Source: Hirschia maritima DSM 19733 (lineage in GTDB: Bacteria > Pseudomonadota > Alphaproteobacteria > Caulobacterales > Hyphomonadaceae). From it: DNA of 64,000 nucleotides. Numbering within the stretch: the first letter of the stretch is position 1; the number at the start of each line of letters is the position of its first letter. Positions 17,441 to 25,373 of this stretch are shown piece after piece. The stretch is from NCBI RefSeq assembly GCF_000378345.1, contig NZ_KB899545.1, forward strand, positions 1 to 64,000, given 5' to 3'. The translations under genes and the position numbers were made by a program. The notes under the pieces are model-generated. The model ran no database searches. It worked only from the letters and a program-made list of their open reading frames with translations, and was not told where the DNA came from.

Positions 17441-17470
17441 CGGAGATGATAGCAATATCATCTCCGTTTT
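17441..17470 (+). terminator. Rho-independent terminator after the small membrane protein
   Basis: Perfect 10-bp stem CGGAGATGAT/ATCATCTCCG with a six-base loop, followed by TTTTCATTTT. It lies between the 49-residue gene and a convergent lipoprotein gene. Confidence 0.88.
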
Positions 17471-17478
17471 CATTTTAG

Positions 17479-17715
17479 CTAGCTTGGAGCACTTTCTTCT
17501 TTATTGGCTGGAATGTCTTGAGGATCTTCAATTCCTCTAATCTTGTTTATGCATTCAAGTCTTCTGCTGGGCCAATTGTCATAAGTTTTAAAGCATTTAG
17601 CGATAGCTGCATCGTTTTTATTTTGCATTGATTGCTTATCTGCAGATGCGCACCCAGATAGGCTGAGAACAAAAATGCCAATGGCAGCGTGCTTTGGGAG
17701 TGTGATTTTTTGCAT
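17479..17715 (-). CDS. Small lipoprotein of unknown function
   Basis: From the ATG at 17715, which has GAAGG at good spacing, the protein has 78 residues. It starts with a lipoprotein signal peptide ending in LSLSGC (lipobox Cys about 22). The mature part is polar and contains two more cysteines (AKCFKTYDNWPSRRLECINKIRG), perhaps a disulfide hairpin. I do not recognise the family. It is the last of a run of ygfZ, tag and two lipoprotein genes on the minus strand. Confidence 0.68.
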   Translation of the reverse strand: MQKITLPKHAAIGIFVLSLSGCASADKQSMQNKNDAAIAKCFKTYDNWPSRRLECINKIRGIEDPQDIPANKEESAPS

Positions 17716-17750
17716 ATGACTGCCTTCGATGAGGGGACTTTGAAAGGTTG

Positions 17751-18005
17751 TTAGCTTTGATCTAGCTCTTTTTTCTTGTCTTCCCATTGATCCTTTTTAT
17801 CTTTTGGGGCGCTTGGTAGGGGCTCACCACAATTAGAATTTGCGTAACGCTGACTTTCATCGGGAATTGCGCCGCAATTTATGTGCTCATTGCGGTCGCC
17901 CAAGCTTTCAACAGTTGATGTGGCGTTGGGTGGTGGTTGATCTGTTGTGGAGACACAAGCAGATAATGAGAAGCAAAGTGCAACTGAACAAAAGAGCTTT
18001 TTCAT
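17751..18005 (-). CDS. Small lipoprotein of unknown function
   Basis: An 84-residue protein beginning MKKLFCSVALCFSLSAC, a clear lipobox with Cys 17. The mature chain is charged, with a Lys/Asp/Glu-rich end (KDKKDQWEDKKKELDQS) and two Cys residues. No family is recognised. Its ATG overlaps the tag stop codon (ATGA), so it is translationally coupled to tag. Confidence 0.68.
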   Translation of the reverse strand: MKKLFCSVALCFSLSACVSTTDQPPPNATSTVESLGDRNEHINCGAIPDESQRYANSNCGEPLPSAPKDKKDQWEDKKKELDQS

Positions 18006-18601
18006 CGATAAAATTCCTGAACTTCCTTATGGCGAGGGCAATTTATCTCATGATCATTGACCATTCCAACTGCTTGCATTGCAGCGTAGACAATGACAGG
18101 TCCACAAAATTTAAAGCCACGTTTTTTCATATCTTTTGAGATAGCTTCAGAAAGTGGCGTTTTTGCGGGAGCATCTCGCCAGCTTTGCCAATTGTTGATG
18201 ATTGGTTTGCCATCGACAAAGTTCCATAGATAATCAGCGAAAGTTTCTCCTTTCGCCAACATGTCCAGATAGATTTGCGCATTTCCGATAGTTGCGGCTA
18301 TTTTCTTAGGGCTGCGTATAATACCCGGATTTTGCAAAGCCTTTTCGACCCGCTTGTCATCCCAAAGCGCAATTTTTTCGGGATCAAATCCGTCAAATTC
18401 TTCTCGCATGGTGTCGCGTTTGCGTAAGATAGTGATCCAAGATAACCCAGCCTGATGACCATCTAATTGGAATTTCTCCCATAAAGCACGGCTATCATAT
18501 TCTGGAACACCCCATTCCGTATCATGATAGTCTCGATATAGCGCATCATCGAGCGGTGCCCAGCCACAGTAAATTTCATTTTCCGCATTAGATTTCGACA
18601 T
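18002..18601 (-). CDS. tag: DNA-3-methyladenine glycosylase I
   Basis: The 199-residue protein removes 3-methyladenine from DNA (base excision repair). The N-terminal YCGWAPLDDALYRDYHDTEWGVP, the HQAGLSWITILRKR segment and the C-terminal HEINCPRH match Tag; the Cys/His pairs at both ends are the zinc-site ligands of the E. coli enzyme. It starts 22 bases after ygfZ and its stop overlaps the next lipoprotein gene. Confidence 0.95.
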   Translation of the reverse strand: MSKSNAENEIYCGWAPLDDALYRDYHDTEWGVPEYDSRALWEKFQLDGHQAGLSWITILRKRDTMREEFDGFDPEKIALWDDKRVEKALQNPGIIRSPKKIAATIGNAQIYLDMLAKGETFADYLWNFVDGKPIINNWQSWRDAPAKTPLSEAISKDMKKRGFKFCGPVIVYAAMQAVGMVNDHEINCPRHKEVQEFYR

Positions 18602-18623
18602 GGGGATGTTCCTGATTTGTTTA

Positions 18624-19457
18624 TCAGGAAGATGTCACAGCTTCCATCTGTTCTGCAAGCCAATTAGGTGAAATTAATTCAGCTTTTTTACCATTTGCTG
18701 TAATCTCAGGTTTTCCCGTAGATTGAGCTTTTGCAAGGCGGTCAATTCTCAATTTCGCAAGTGCATAATCTGACGTCGAAGAGCTGACTTCGCCTATTGT
18801 TTTTCCTTCAATTTCAAGTGGGGTTCCAGCCTGCGGAGCGCCATTAGGAAAATGAAAGGAGAGGGTACGCCTTCTCGCGGTTCCTCTTCTTTTCATACGA
18901 GAAACGACTTCTTGGCCAATGAAACAACCTTTTTTGAAATCTATGCCATCATTTATATCCATATTGACGTCAGCTGGAAAAACTTCATTTTCGCCAAAAT
19001 CTTTGCCTTGTTCAGCTATGCCAAGTTTTGTTCGTTCTACATGATAAGTTTTGCATGAAGTGTCTTCGTATAGCCCTTTTTCGGAAATCATCCTTTTAGG
19101 CATATTGGGATGGCGAGGGTCACTTAAGCCATCATTTACAAAGGCATACACGGCTAGGTCATCACGAAGAGATATTTCGACATTTGCTTTTAATTTGAAC
19201 ATTTTTAGGCGTTTAAGCAGCGCTTCATCCGCTTGAATTGGAACATCAAGGAGAAAGCCAGTTTCCGTTCTCTGCAAGATGATATCGCAAATTATTTTGC
19301 CTTGCGGTGTTAGGAGAGCTCCATAACCGAGCTGATCATTTTTTAGATCAACAATAGTGTTTGTGAGAAGACCATTTAGGAAAGTGGCCGAGTCGGCTCC
19401 GTCTACACAGAGGACAACACGGTTATCGAGATGGATAGGATTGCTCATATGCTGCAT
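18624..19457 (-). CDS. ygfZ: Folate-binding protein YgfZ
   Basis: The 277-residue protein belongs to the GcvT-like YgfZ family, which uses folate to support iron-sulfur enzymes such as tRNA-modifying MiaB. The family hallmark K-x-G-C-[FY]-x-G-Q-E is present as FKKGCFIGQEVVSRMKRRG. The N-terminal half contains NGLLTNTIVDL and GYGALLTPQGKIICDIIL, also typical. A start at the second ATG (19448, MSNPIHL) is equally possible. First gene of the ygfZ-tag-lipoprotein run; a probable small RNA starts about 175 bases upstream on the other strand. Confidence 0.92.
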   Translation of the reverse strand: MQHMSNPIHLDNRVVLCVDGADSATFLNGLLTNTIVDLKNDQLGYGALLTPQGKIICDIILQRTETGFLLDVPIQADEALLKRLKMFKLKANVEISLRDDLAVYAFVNDGLSDPRHPNMPKRMISEKGLYEDTSCKTYHVERTKLGIAEQGKDFGENEVFPADVNMDINDGIDFKKGCFIGQEVVSRMKRRGTARRRTLSFHFPNGAPQAGTPLEIEGKTIGEVSSSTSDYALAKLRIDRLAKAQSTGKPEITANGKKAELISPNWLAEQMEAVTSS

Positions 19458-19602
19458 TTAGGATGTATTGTGTGAGAACGCCAGATTGTTTTGCCTTGAA
19501 TGGATGAAAATAATTCAAACACGCAATTGTGATCGTGTAGATATTCAGCCCTTGGCTTGATGTCCTTGAATTGCCTTAATGTGATACTACATTTGTAATA
19601 CG

Positions 19603-19628
19603 GGAATTGTCTTGGCGTGTTTTACGTT
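19603..19628 (+). promoter_or_regulatory. EcfG-type general stress promoter
   Basis: GGAAT at 19603-19607 and CGTT at 19625-19628 with a 17-base spacer match the alphaproteobacterial EcfG/SigT consensus GGAAC-N16/17-CGTT at all but one base. No plus-strand protein gene follows; the structured region at about 19635-19740 does. No sigma factor is encoded in this window. Confidence 0.62.
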
Positions 19629-19634
19629 GCGGCG

Positions 19635-19742
19635 ATATCTCCTTGCTGTGCCGTTATCCCCAGAACGCTGTGGCACAGCAGATCCAGTGCCTGTTCCAAT
19701 ACATCCCCCCTAGATTGTAGCAGGTTACTGGGTCAGCTTTCT
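19635..19742 (+). ncRNA. Probable small regulatory RNA with two C-rich hairpin loops
   Basis: Starting about 7 bases after an EcfG-type promoter, the sequence folds by eye into two hairpins. Hairpin 1 (19644-19680): TGCTGTGCC pairs with GGCACAGCA, with an inner GTT/AAC and loop ATCCCCAG. Hairpin 2 (19681-19734): GATCCAGT pairs with ACTGGGTC (one G-U), then CCTG/CAGG and CAAT/ATTG, with a loop containing CCCCCC. The 5' leader has TCTCCTT, also complementary to ribosome binding sites. Exposed C-rich loops under a stress sigma factor recall GsrN of Caulobacter; homology is not shown. The 3' end overlaps the end of the convergent kinase gene. Ends are approximate. Confidence 0.6.
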
Positions 19743-21577
19743 GCATTGGCGATTGATTGGGGAGTATTCTGTTTCTTTCGTTGGTTCTTTTTCTCAAAAC
19801 GAATAAGAACAGTGCTTAACGCGGCCATCAGGTTTCGCGTTTCAATGGGCTTTGAAACAACGCCGCATATTCCAGCTTTATAGTATTGTTCTATTTGTTC
19901 TGGAGCTACGTTTGCTGTAACGGCGAGGATCGGGATATCTGCATTGTCGGAATCTAGTTTCCTGATGATTTTAGTCGTTTCAACACCACTAATTCCCGGC
20001 ATCATAATATCTACAAGGATTGCGTCATATGAGCGGTGTGAGCTGCAAAGTTTTATCGCTTGCTCACCATTCATTGCGACATCGACGTTGAATCCTTGCT
20101 CGGAAAGTAGGACATTCAATATTCTCAAATTTGCAGGATGGTCATCGACACATAATACTCTGCGTTTTCCTGCGGTAATCAGTTGTTTCTCGTTGTTTTC
20201 GATTGGTTCCGCAAATGGTGCCTCAAATGTAAAAAGGAAATGTGCACCGGGAGCAGGGCGTTCTAGAAGTTCAATGTCTCCATTCATTTTTTGAGCTATT
20301 AGACGAGAAACATGGAGCCCAAAGCGCTTTAGGGATGAAAATTCGATGGATGGAGTTTTATTATCTGGTGCAAATAGTTTCTGCCGCAATTCCGATTTTA
20401 TGCCCGGGCTAGAATCAGACACAAGCAATCTTACAAGAGCTTTGTTTCCCGCTGACGGAGAAGAACATCTCACATCTATTATAACTCCACCTTTGGCAGT
20501 TGATTGAATAGCGTTGGATAAAAGGTTGTTGATGATTTGTTGTGTGCGCGCTGGGTCAATCATGATATCAGCACTGCACTGTTCATCATGGTTTAGACTA
20601 ATATACAGCTCCTTATCATCAGCATGACCTTTCCATAATAAAATGGACCGCTGAACTAGTTCCAAAATGCTTGTAGGCGTAGGTGAAAGTTTAAGTTGAT
20701 TGTTTTCAATGTTTGACATGTCAAGAAGATCATCCAATTGATTGGATAGTTCTCTCGCTGCATCGCGTATCATGTCCATCATGCCAGTTTTGGATTTGGA
20801 GTCTGCTGAAGATTCCAATATTTCGATAGAACCAATTATTGCATTCATTGGTGTTCTTAGTTCGTGACTGGCCATTGCAAGAAAATTGCGTCTTTCCTGA
20901 CTTACATTGATGAGTTTTTCTTTCTGTGAGGCCAGCAGATTATTCTGAATTTTCTGACTTGTTTTGAACGTCAACGTGATTGCGCCGACATGTACGAGAT
21001 TGATGCAAAGAATGAGAAAACTCAGATAAGCATAGTCTTTAGGGGGGAGTGTTGTTGGAGTACCCCAATATCCAGTCACACAAATAGAAATCACAATGAA
21101 AGTGATCACCGTCGAAATCAGCCCCATAAACAGTCTCAATTTCGAGTTAGCCATCACAATCGTCAGCAATATTGGGAATAGAAAAGAAGCTGAGTAGGTG
21201 ATCTGACCAGCACAATGAAATGCTGTTTCCGCAATAGAATATAAAGTTATCAGAATGGCTATCGGGGCTGGCCAAGCGGCGGTGGGCCAACGAATTAATG
21301 ACAAAGCACAAGCGGAATTCACTAATGCGCTGAAAGCCATTACCTGCTTACAAGAGAGAGGAACATTCTCAAAATTGAAAGCAATTATCGCGCTAAAGAT
21401 TGAAGACAAAGCCAACAATAGGACGAAGTATGCATCGGTAATTTTTGAGTGGTCTTTAGAAGAGCTTGGAACAATGCGAGATTTTTTGAAAAGATATCGC
21501 AAGAGGAAGTTTACCTGTTCTTTATTAGAACGGTCTTGAGCATAGTTGTCTTTAGAATATGAGCTATCCTGTGCCAC
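19733..21577 (-). CDS. Hybrid sensor histidine kinase/response regulator
   Basis: The 614-residue protein has five to six membrane helices (about 48-200), a HisKA domain with phospho-His 238 in ASHELRTPMNAIIGS, an ATPase domain (N box NNLLSNAIQST about 350-360; G2-like FGLHVSRLIAQKMNG about 419-433) and a C-terminal receiver domain (about 472-600) with VDD and the phosphoacceptor Asp 523 in LVDIMMPG. The G1 box reads DSSPGI, less canonical than DTGIGI. There is no separate periplasmic sensor, so the signal is probably sensed in the membrane. The start is a GTG without a clear ribosome binding site. No output domain is fused; a phosphorelay partner must be elsewhere. Confidence 0.88.
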   Translation of the reverse strand: MAQDSSYSKDNYAQDRSNKEQVNFLLRYLFKKSRIVPSSSKDHSKITDAYFVLLLALSSIFSAIIAFNFENVPLSCKQVMAFSALVNSACALSLIRWPTAAWPAPIAILITLYSIAETAFHCAGQITYSASFLFPILLTIVMANSKLRLFMGLISTVITFIVISICVTGYWGTPTTLPPKDYAYLSFLILCINLVHVGAITLTFKTSQKIQNNLLASQKEKLINVSQERRNFLAMASHELRTPMNAIIGSIEILESSADSKSKTGMMDMIRDAARELSNQLDDLLDMSNIENNQLKLSPTPTSILELVQRSILLWKGHADDKELYISLNHDEQCSADIMIDPARTQQIINNLLSNAIQSTAKGGVIIDVRCSSPSAGNKALVRLLVSDSSPGIKSELRQKLFAPDNKTPSIEFSSLKRFGLHVSRLIAQKMNGDIELLERPAPGAHFLFTFEAPFAEPIENNEKQLITAGKRRVLCVDDHPANLRILNVLLSEQGFNVDVAMNGEQAIKLCSSHRSYDAILVDIMMPGISGVETTKIIRKLDSDNADIPILAVTANVAPEQIEQYYKAGICGVVSKPIETRNLMAALSTVLIRFEKKNQRKKQNTPQSIANAES

Positions 21578-21742
21578 TTACGTTGCTTTAAAATCCTTCC
21601 ACTATTTTCGGATACGCGTTATTCGTACAAAGTTAACACTGCAAGCTCTATTTTTCGTTTCGTAAAATTATATAAAACAACTCTACGTCACGTGTTAACT
21701 TTTCTTAGCATATGTAGTTGTGGGATTTCGTCAAGTATATCC

Positions 21743-21760
21743 ACTAGGGATGTCCCTAGT
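21743..21760. promoter_or_regulatory. Perfect 18-bp palindrome upstream of the hybrid kinase gene
   Basis: ACTAGGGATGTCCCTAGT has eight-base arms about a TG centre, 166 bases before the kinase start. Its length and symmetry suit a dimeric regulator (LuxR/FixJ-type sites look similar), but the binder is unknown. Confidence 0.5.
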
Positions 21761-21833
21761 ATTGTTTCATATTTTTAGTAAACACCAGTAAAACTGCACA
21801 ATCAAAATGGTATATCTTAAAACTTAGTTTGCT

Positions 21834-22229
21834 TTAGTTCATGTATTGAACGGCAATTGCTTCAGCGATCTTTCGGCCTTTTGATGCGAGAGACATTTCC
21901 AATTGAGCAGCGTTTAGATCACAACGACTTAGGTGGTTGCGTCTGTGTTTGTAACCTTGATTGAAAGCTTTTGTAAAAAGAGATTTTCGTTGTTTTGAGG
22001 ATGCTTCATGCTTTAGAAAATCTCTCATATAATTTCGCCAATATTGGTCTTTGTTACCATTACAGAGAGTACGGATGTAATGCACTTCACCCAAGATTCC
22101 AGCTAGATCTCTTCTCAATGTGAGGTTGGCGTCCGCTGATCCTTGTTGCGCAAATGCGCTAGCTGAGCTCGCAATGAACACAAGCATCACAAATGCTGTT
22201 TTAATGTGTGAATTGTTGAAACACTTCAT
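21834..22229 (-). CDS. TIGR02301-family exported protein
   Basis: A 131-residue protein with a signal peptide ending ASAFAQ. The mature part (LRRDLAGILGEVHYIRTLCNGNKDQYWRNYMRDFL ... FNQGYKHRRNHLSRCDLNA) matches the alphaproteobacterial TIGR02301 family, small periplasmic proteins of unknown function with two conserved cysteines. It is transcribed alone toward the kinase gene and is followed by the palindrome-bearing intergenic region. Confidence 0.82.
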   Translation of the reverse strand: MKCFNNSHIKTAFVMLVFIASSASAFAQQGSADANLTLRRDLAGILGEVHYIRTLCNGNKDQYWRNYMRDFLKHEASSKQRKSLFTKAFNQGYKHRRNHLSRCDLNAAQLEMSLASKGRKIAEAIAVQYMN

Positions 22230-22415
22230 TGCTATTCGCCATAAATAAGTCGCAGATACATTCTTACCATAGAAAATGGTAGCATTATGTTGTCTGCGAG
22301 AAATATACTATCTCTGACTAAGAAGATTTCCAACAGATGAGGCTATTGATAACTAATTTGACCTTCACGTATGTCATGGTAGATCAGCCAAGGTTTGTAG
22401 CGGCGTAGTAAATTA

Positions 22416-22862
22416 ATGAACAAATTTTCTCTAAAACCATTGTTGTGTTTGGCTATTGTGGGATTCATGCTTAGCGTCGGGGTGTCCTCTTATGCACAAA
22501 GCATCTCTAAAAATGGATCAACGATTTTGTCCGCTGATGAAGCGCGAGCAGAACTCTTTGGTGTATGGATGGAAGGGGAAACTGCACAGACCAAGGAGCA
22601 GTGGAGTGAGTGCATTCAGCCAAATGGTCTGACCGTCTATAGTTTTAGCGGACTGGAAATGGTTGGGAAACTGGAAGTTCGCGAGGATGGTAAAGCCTGT
22701 TTTTTATATGAAACGGATGCTTACAGCCATACAAGTTGTTTTCGGGTTAGCAGAAATGGTGATGGCTATACTTTTTGGGGTGGCGTAGAAGGCGTTTTTA
22801 CGACTACAAGTATTCAACGTAATGTAAGTACTTGTCCTTCTGCAAACACGCCTATGAGTTAA
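22416..22862 (+). CDS. Exported protein of unknown function
   Basis: A 148-residue protein with a signal peptide (MNKFSLKPLLCLAIVGFMLSVGVSSYAQ). The mature domain contains ELFGVWMEGE, ECIQPNGLTVYSF and GKACFLYETDAYSHTSCFRV, a small beta-rich fold with four cysteines. I do not recognise a named family. It is three bases upstream of the FAD-linked dehydrogenase gene and probably shares its transcript. Confidence 0.72.
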   Translation: MNKFSLKPLLCLAIVGFMLSVGVSSYAQSISKNGSTILSADEARAELFGVWMEGETAQTKEQWSECIQPNGLTVYSFSGLEMVGKLEVREDGKACFLYETDAYSHTSCFRVSRNGDGYTFWGGVEGVFTTTSIQRNVSTCPSANTPMS

Positions 22863-22865
22863 ACA

Positions 22866-24293
22866 GTGTCACAAAACAATATTACATCAAAATTTTTACA
22901 ACGCGCAAAAGAGATCCTAGGCCCAGCAGGGTTTATTGATGATATTGCGGATATGGATAGTTATCTTTCGGATTGGCGTGGAAGAATGAAAGGCGATGCT
23001 CCGTTTGTTGCGCGTCCAGCAAATGTTGAGCAAGTTTCTCAATTTATGGCGCTGTGTTCTGAATATGGCGTATCTGTAACACCTCAGGGGGGGAATACCG
23101 GGCTTGTGATGGGAGGGCTTCCTGACGGAGAGGTTTTGCTCAGTACCAAAAGACTCCGTGGTGTTAGAAACGTCGATCCGCTCAATGATTCTGTAACTGT
23201 AGAGGCAGGTATAATCCTCGCGGAGTTACAAGAGCTGGTCGCAAAAGAAGGGCGTTTATTTCCATTATCATTGGGAGCTGAAGGTGAAGCACAAATCGGT
23301 GGGTTAATTTCAACCAATGCTGGTGGTGTGGCTGTGGTCAAATACGGTATGATGCGAGATCTTGTGTTGGGGCTGGAAGTTGTCATGCCGGACGGGCGTG
23401 TTTGGGATGGATTAACCGCTCTTCGTAAAGACAATACTGCGTATGATTTGAAACAACTATTTATCGGTGCAGAAGGTACTTTGGGGGTCATCACGGCAGC
23501 GACATTGAAAATGTTGCCTGCACCCGCAGTTAAGATGGTATCTTGGCTGTGTGTCGAAAGCCCTGCAAAAGCAGTTGAACTTCTTGCTATGGCGAAAGCT
23601 GAAACAGGTGGTGCTGTGTCCAGTTTTGAACTGATGCCAAAAATTGGTGTGGACTTTGTAATGGAACAAATTCCTGATGCGAGGAATCCGCACCCTGATG
23701 CTAAATCGCCGTGGTATATTCTAATGGAGATCTCTTTCCCTCGTGAAGAGGGGGCAAGAGAGGTCATGGAAACTCTGCTTGAAAAATCTATGGAAGCAGA
23801 ATTGGTCACTGACGGTGTTTTAGCGGAAAGTGAAGCTCAAGCCTTTGAAATCTGGAAAGTTAGAGAAACTTTGCCATTAGCTGAAAAGGCTTTCGGCAAA
23901 GCAGTAAAACATGATGTGTCGGTGCCAGTTTCTTTGCTTCCCGAGTTTATCGAACGCGCAAATGAAAGAGTTTATAAAATTGCGCCTCAGGCAAATATCA
24001 TTTCTTTTGGTCATGTTGGGGATGGTAATATGCACTATAATGTTGCTCCACCTGAGGGAATGAATGATGTTCAGTTTGGCGAGAATTTTGGTTCAGAACT
24101 AACTGAAGCAATTCATGATCTTGTGTGTGAAATGAATGGCTCTATTTCTGCTGAGCATGGTATCGGAACAATGAAAAGAGATGAATTGGCTGAGCGTGTT
24201 TCTGATGTTGAGTTGGATATGCTTCGTGCAATCAAAAAGGCGTTAGATCCTGATTACCGAATGAACCCGGGCAAGGTTTTGTCAGAGATATAG
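22866..24293 (+). CDS. FAD-linked 2-hydroxyacid dehydrogenase (GlcD/D-2-hydroxyglutarate dehydrogenase type)
   Basis: The 475-residue protein starts at a GTG. It has the PCMH-type FAD-binding domain (VTPQGGNTGLVMGGLPDGEVLLST, then GGLISTNAGGVAVVKYGMMRDLVLGLEVV and GAEGTLGVITAATLKMLP) followed by the FAD-oxidase C domain with FGHVGDGNMHYNV (substrate/metal His) and SAEHGIGTMKRDEL. This family oxidises D-lactate, D-2-hydroxyglutarate or glycolate and passes electrons to quinone or ETF; the wording fits the D-2-hydroxyglutarate group best. It is flanked by an exported protein and an unknown protein on the same strand. Confidence 0.88.
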   Translation: MSQNNITSKFLQRAKEILGPAGFIDDIADMDSYLSDWRGRMKGDAPFVARPANVEQVSQFMALCSEYGVSVTPQGGNTGLVMGGLPDGEVLLSTKRLRGVRNVDPLNDSVTVEAGIILAELQELVAKEGRLFPLSLGAEGEAQIGGLISTNAGGVAVVKYGMMRDLVLGLEVVMPDGRVWDGLTALRKDNTAYDLKQLFIGAEGTLGVITAATLKMLPAPAVKMVSWLCVESPAKAVELLAMAKAETGGAVSSFELMPKIGVDFVMEQIPDARNPHPDAKSPWYILMEISFPREEGAREVMETLLEKSMEAELVTDGVLAESEAQAFEIWKVRETLPLAEKAFGKAVKHDVSVPVSLLPEFIERANERVYKIAPQANIISFGHVGDGNMHYNVAPPEGMNDVQFGENFGSELTEAIHDLVCEMNGSISAEHGIGTMKRDELAERVSDVELDMLRAIKKALDPDYRMNPGKVLSEI

Positions 24294-24315
24294 TTATTTT
24301 TTTTGGGGGGGAGAC

Positions 24316-25311
24316 ATGTTTGGTCTTTTTAATCGTGGAAAGCGACCTGAGTTAAAGCCCATAGATTGGCATCCCAAGTTGGATGAAGCACTCCTATATT
24401 GGAACAAGGGAGAGTGGAGTAAATTATCTGATTTACTCGCGAATCTCTCTAACAATAGCCAATTTTCGCTTCTTCAGTCTATAGGGAACAATAGCGAACT
24501 TGATGTTATTGTAGGAAAATTTCCCGATACACCGTTTGCGTATACAATATTGGGTGCTGTTCAAGTTATGTGGGCTTGGAGGCATCGAGGGTTTGGTCGT
24601 GGAAACGAAGTTGACGATGAAAGATGGGAGCCTTTCTTCAATAATTTGGTCAAAGCGTATAACAACCTTTTGCAATCAATTGAGCTTCAGCCAGAAAATT
24701 CGGTTGCGTATTCTTATTTTATACGTGCCGCAACCGGATTGGGTGATGATTATTCAGTTGAGATTGAGCCATCAGCACGGAAATTGTTACAGTTGAAAGA
24801 CCCGCCCATGGAAGGCTTGTGTTTTGCTATGCAGGCGCTCAGCCCCAAATGGCACGGTGATCTTGAAACAATGTATGGGTACGTCGCTGCTGTAGAAAGA
24901 CAAAAAGAAATCCATCCCTCAAGATTGTCATTGATTGCACGTGCCCAGATAGAGAATTGGCTTTGGGAGGTATTTAGAGAAGAGGATGAAGAAAAAGATC
25001 TAAAAACTGATTTTTACTTCACACAAAGTCAGGTCGTTGAAAAAATTGTGCAGGCAAATCAAAAATTCAATGACGAAATGATAGCGAATAAGTCCTCGCA
25101 AAAAGATGAAGCAGCAATATGGTTCGCTCACAATAATTTAGGGTGTGCTTTGTATCGTGCTGGGCAATACAAATTGGCAGCGGCACATATTGACGCCCTC
25201 CAAGACCACCCAGGGGAGTGGCCGTGGGTTTATAATATGGGGAGTCCAGTTGCTCCCTCTTGGCCGGACTTACGTAAACAGGTTGGATTATCCAAATACA
25301 TCACTCCTTGA
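24316..25311 (+). CDS. Unknown cytoplasmic protein with TPR-like helices
   Basis: A 331-residue protein starting just after a G7 run plus GAGA, a strong if unusual ribosome binding site. There is no signal peptide. The chain is alpha-helical, with TPR-like segments (AYNNLLQSIELQPENSVAYSYFIRAATGLG about 120-147; WFAHNNLGCALYRAGQYKLAAAHIDAL about 275-300). I do not recognise a named family. It follows the hydroxyacid dehydrogenase by 22 bases and is probably in the same operon. Confidence 0.72.
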   Translation: MFGLFNRGKRPELKPIDWHPKLDEALLYWNKGEWSKLSDLLANLSNNSQFSLLQSIGNNSELDVIVGKFPDTPFAYTILGAVQVMWAWRHRGFGRGNEVDDERWEPFFNNLVKAYNNLLQSIELQPENSVAYSYFIRAATGLGDDYSVEIEPSARKLLQLKDPPMEGLCFAMQALSPKWHGDLETMYGYVAAVERQKEIHPSRLSLIARAQIENWLWEVFREEDEEKDLKTDFYFTQSQVVEKIVQANQKFNDEMIANKSSQKDEAAIWFAHNNLGCALYRAGQYKLAAAHIDALQDHPGEWPWVYNMGSPVAPSWPDLRKQVGLSKYITP

Positions 25312-25340
25312 AGACTGATCATTTGTTCAAAAATGAGTCT
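25312..25340 (+). terminator. Possible weak terminator
   Basis: AGACT and CATTT pair with AAATG and AGTCT (10 bp with a three-base bulge, six-base loop) directly after the stop codon of the TPR-like gene. The following tract is only moderately T-rich (ATTTTAT begins 14 bases later). Confidence 0.35.
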
Positions 25341-25373
25341 GGACAAAATTTTATAGAAAAGCCCGATTGAATT

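Noticed and set aside
19458-19602. A promoter and short peptide gene in the left part of the ygfZ-kinase gap
   Set aside because: No ribosome binding site or convincing sigma-70 pair; only the EcfG-type element further right is consistent.
23084-23809. A 241-residue minus-strand frame inside the FAD-linked dehydrogenase gene
   Set aside because: The plus-strand protein has unmistakable family motifs throughout; the antisense frame is Ser/Thr/Pro-rich without domains.
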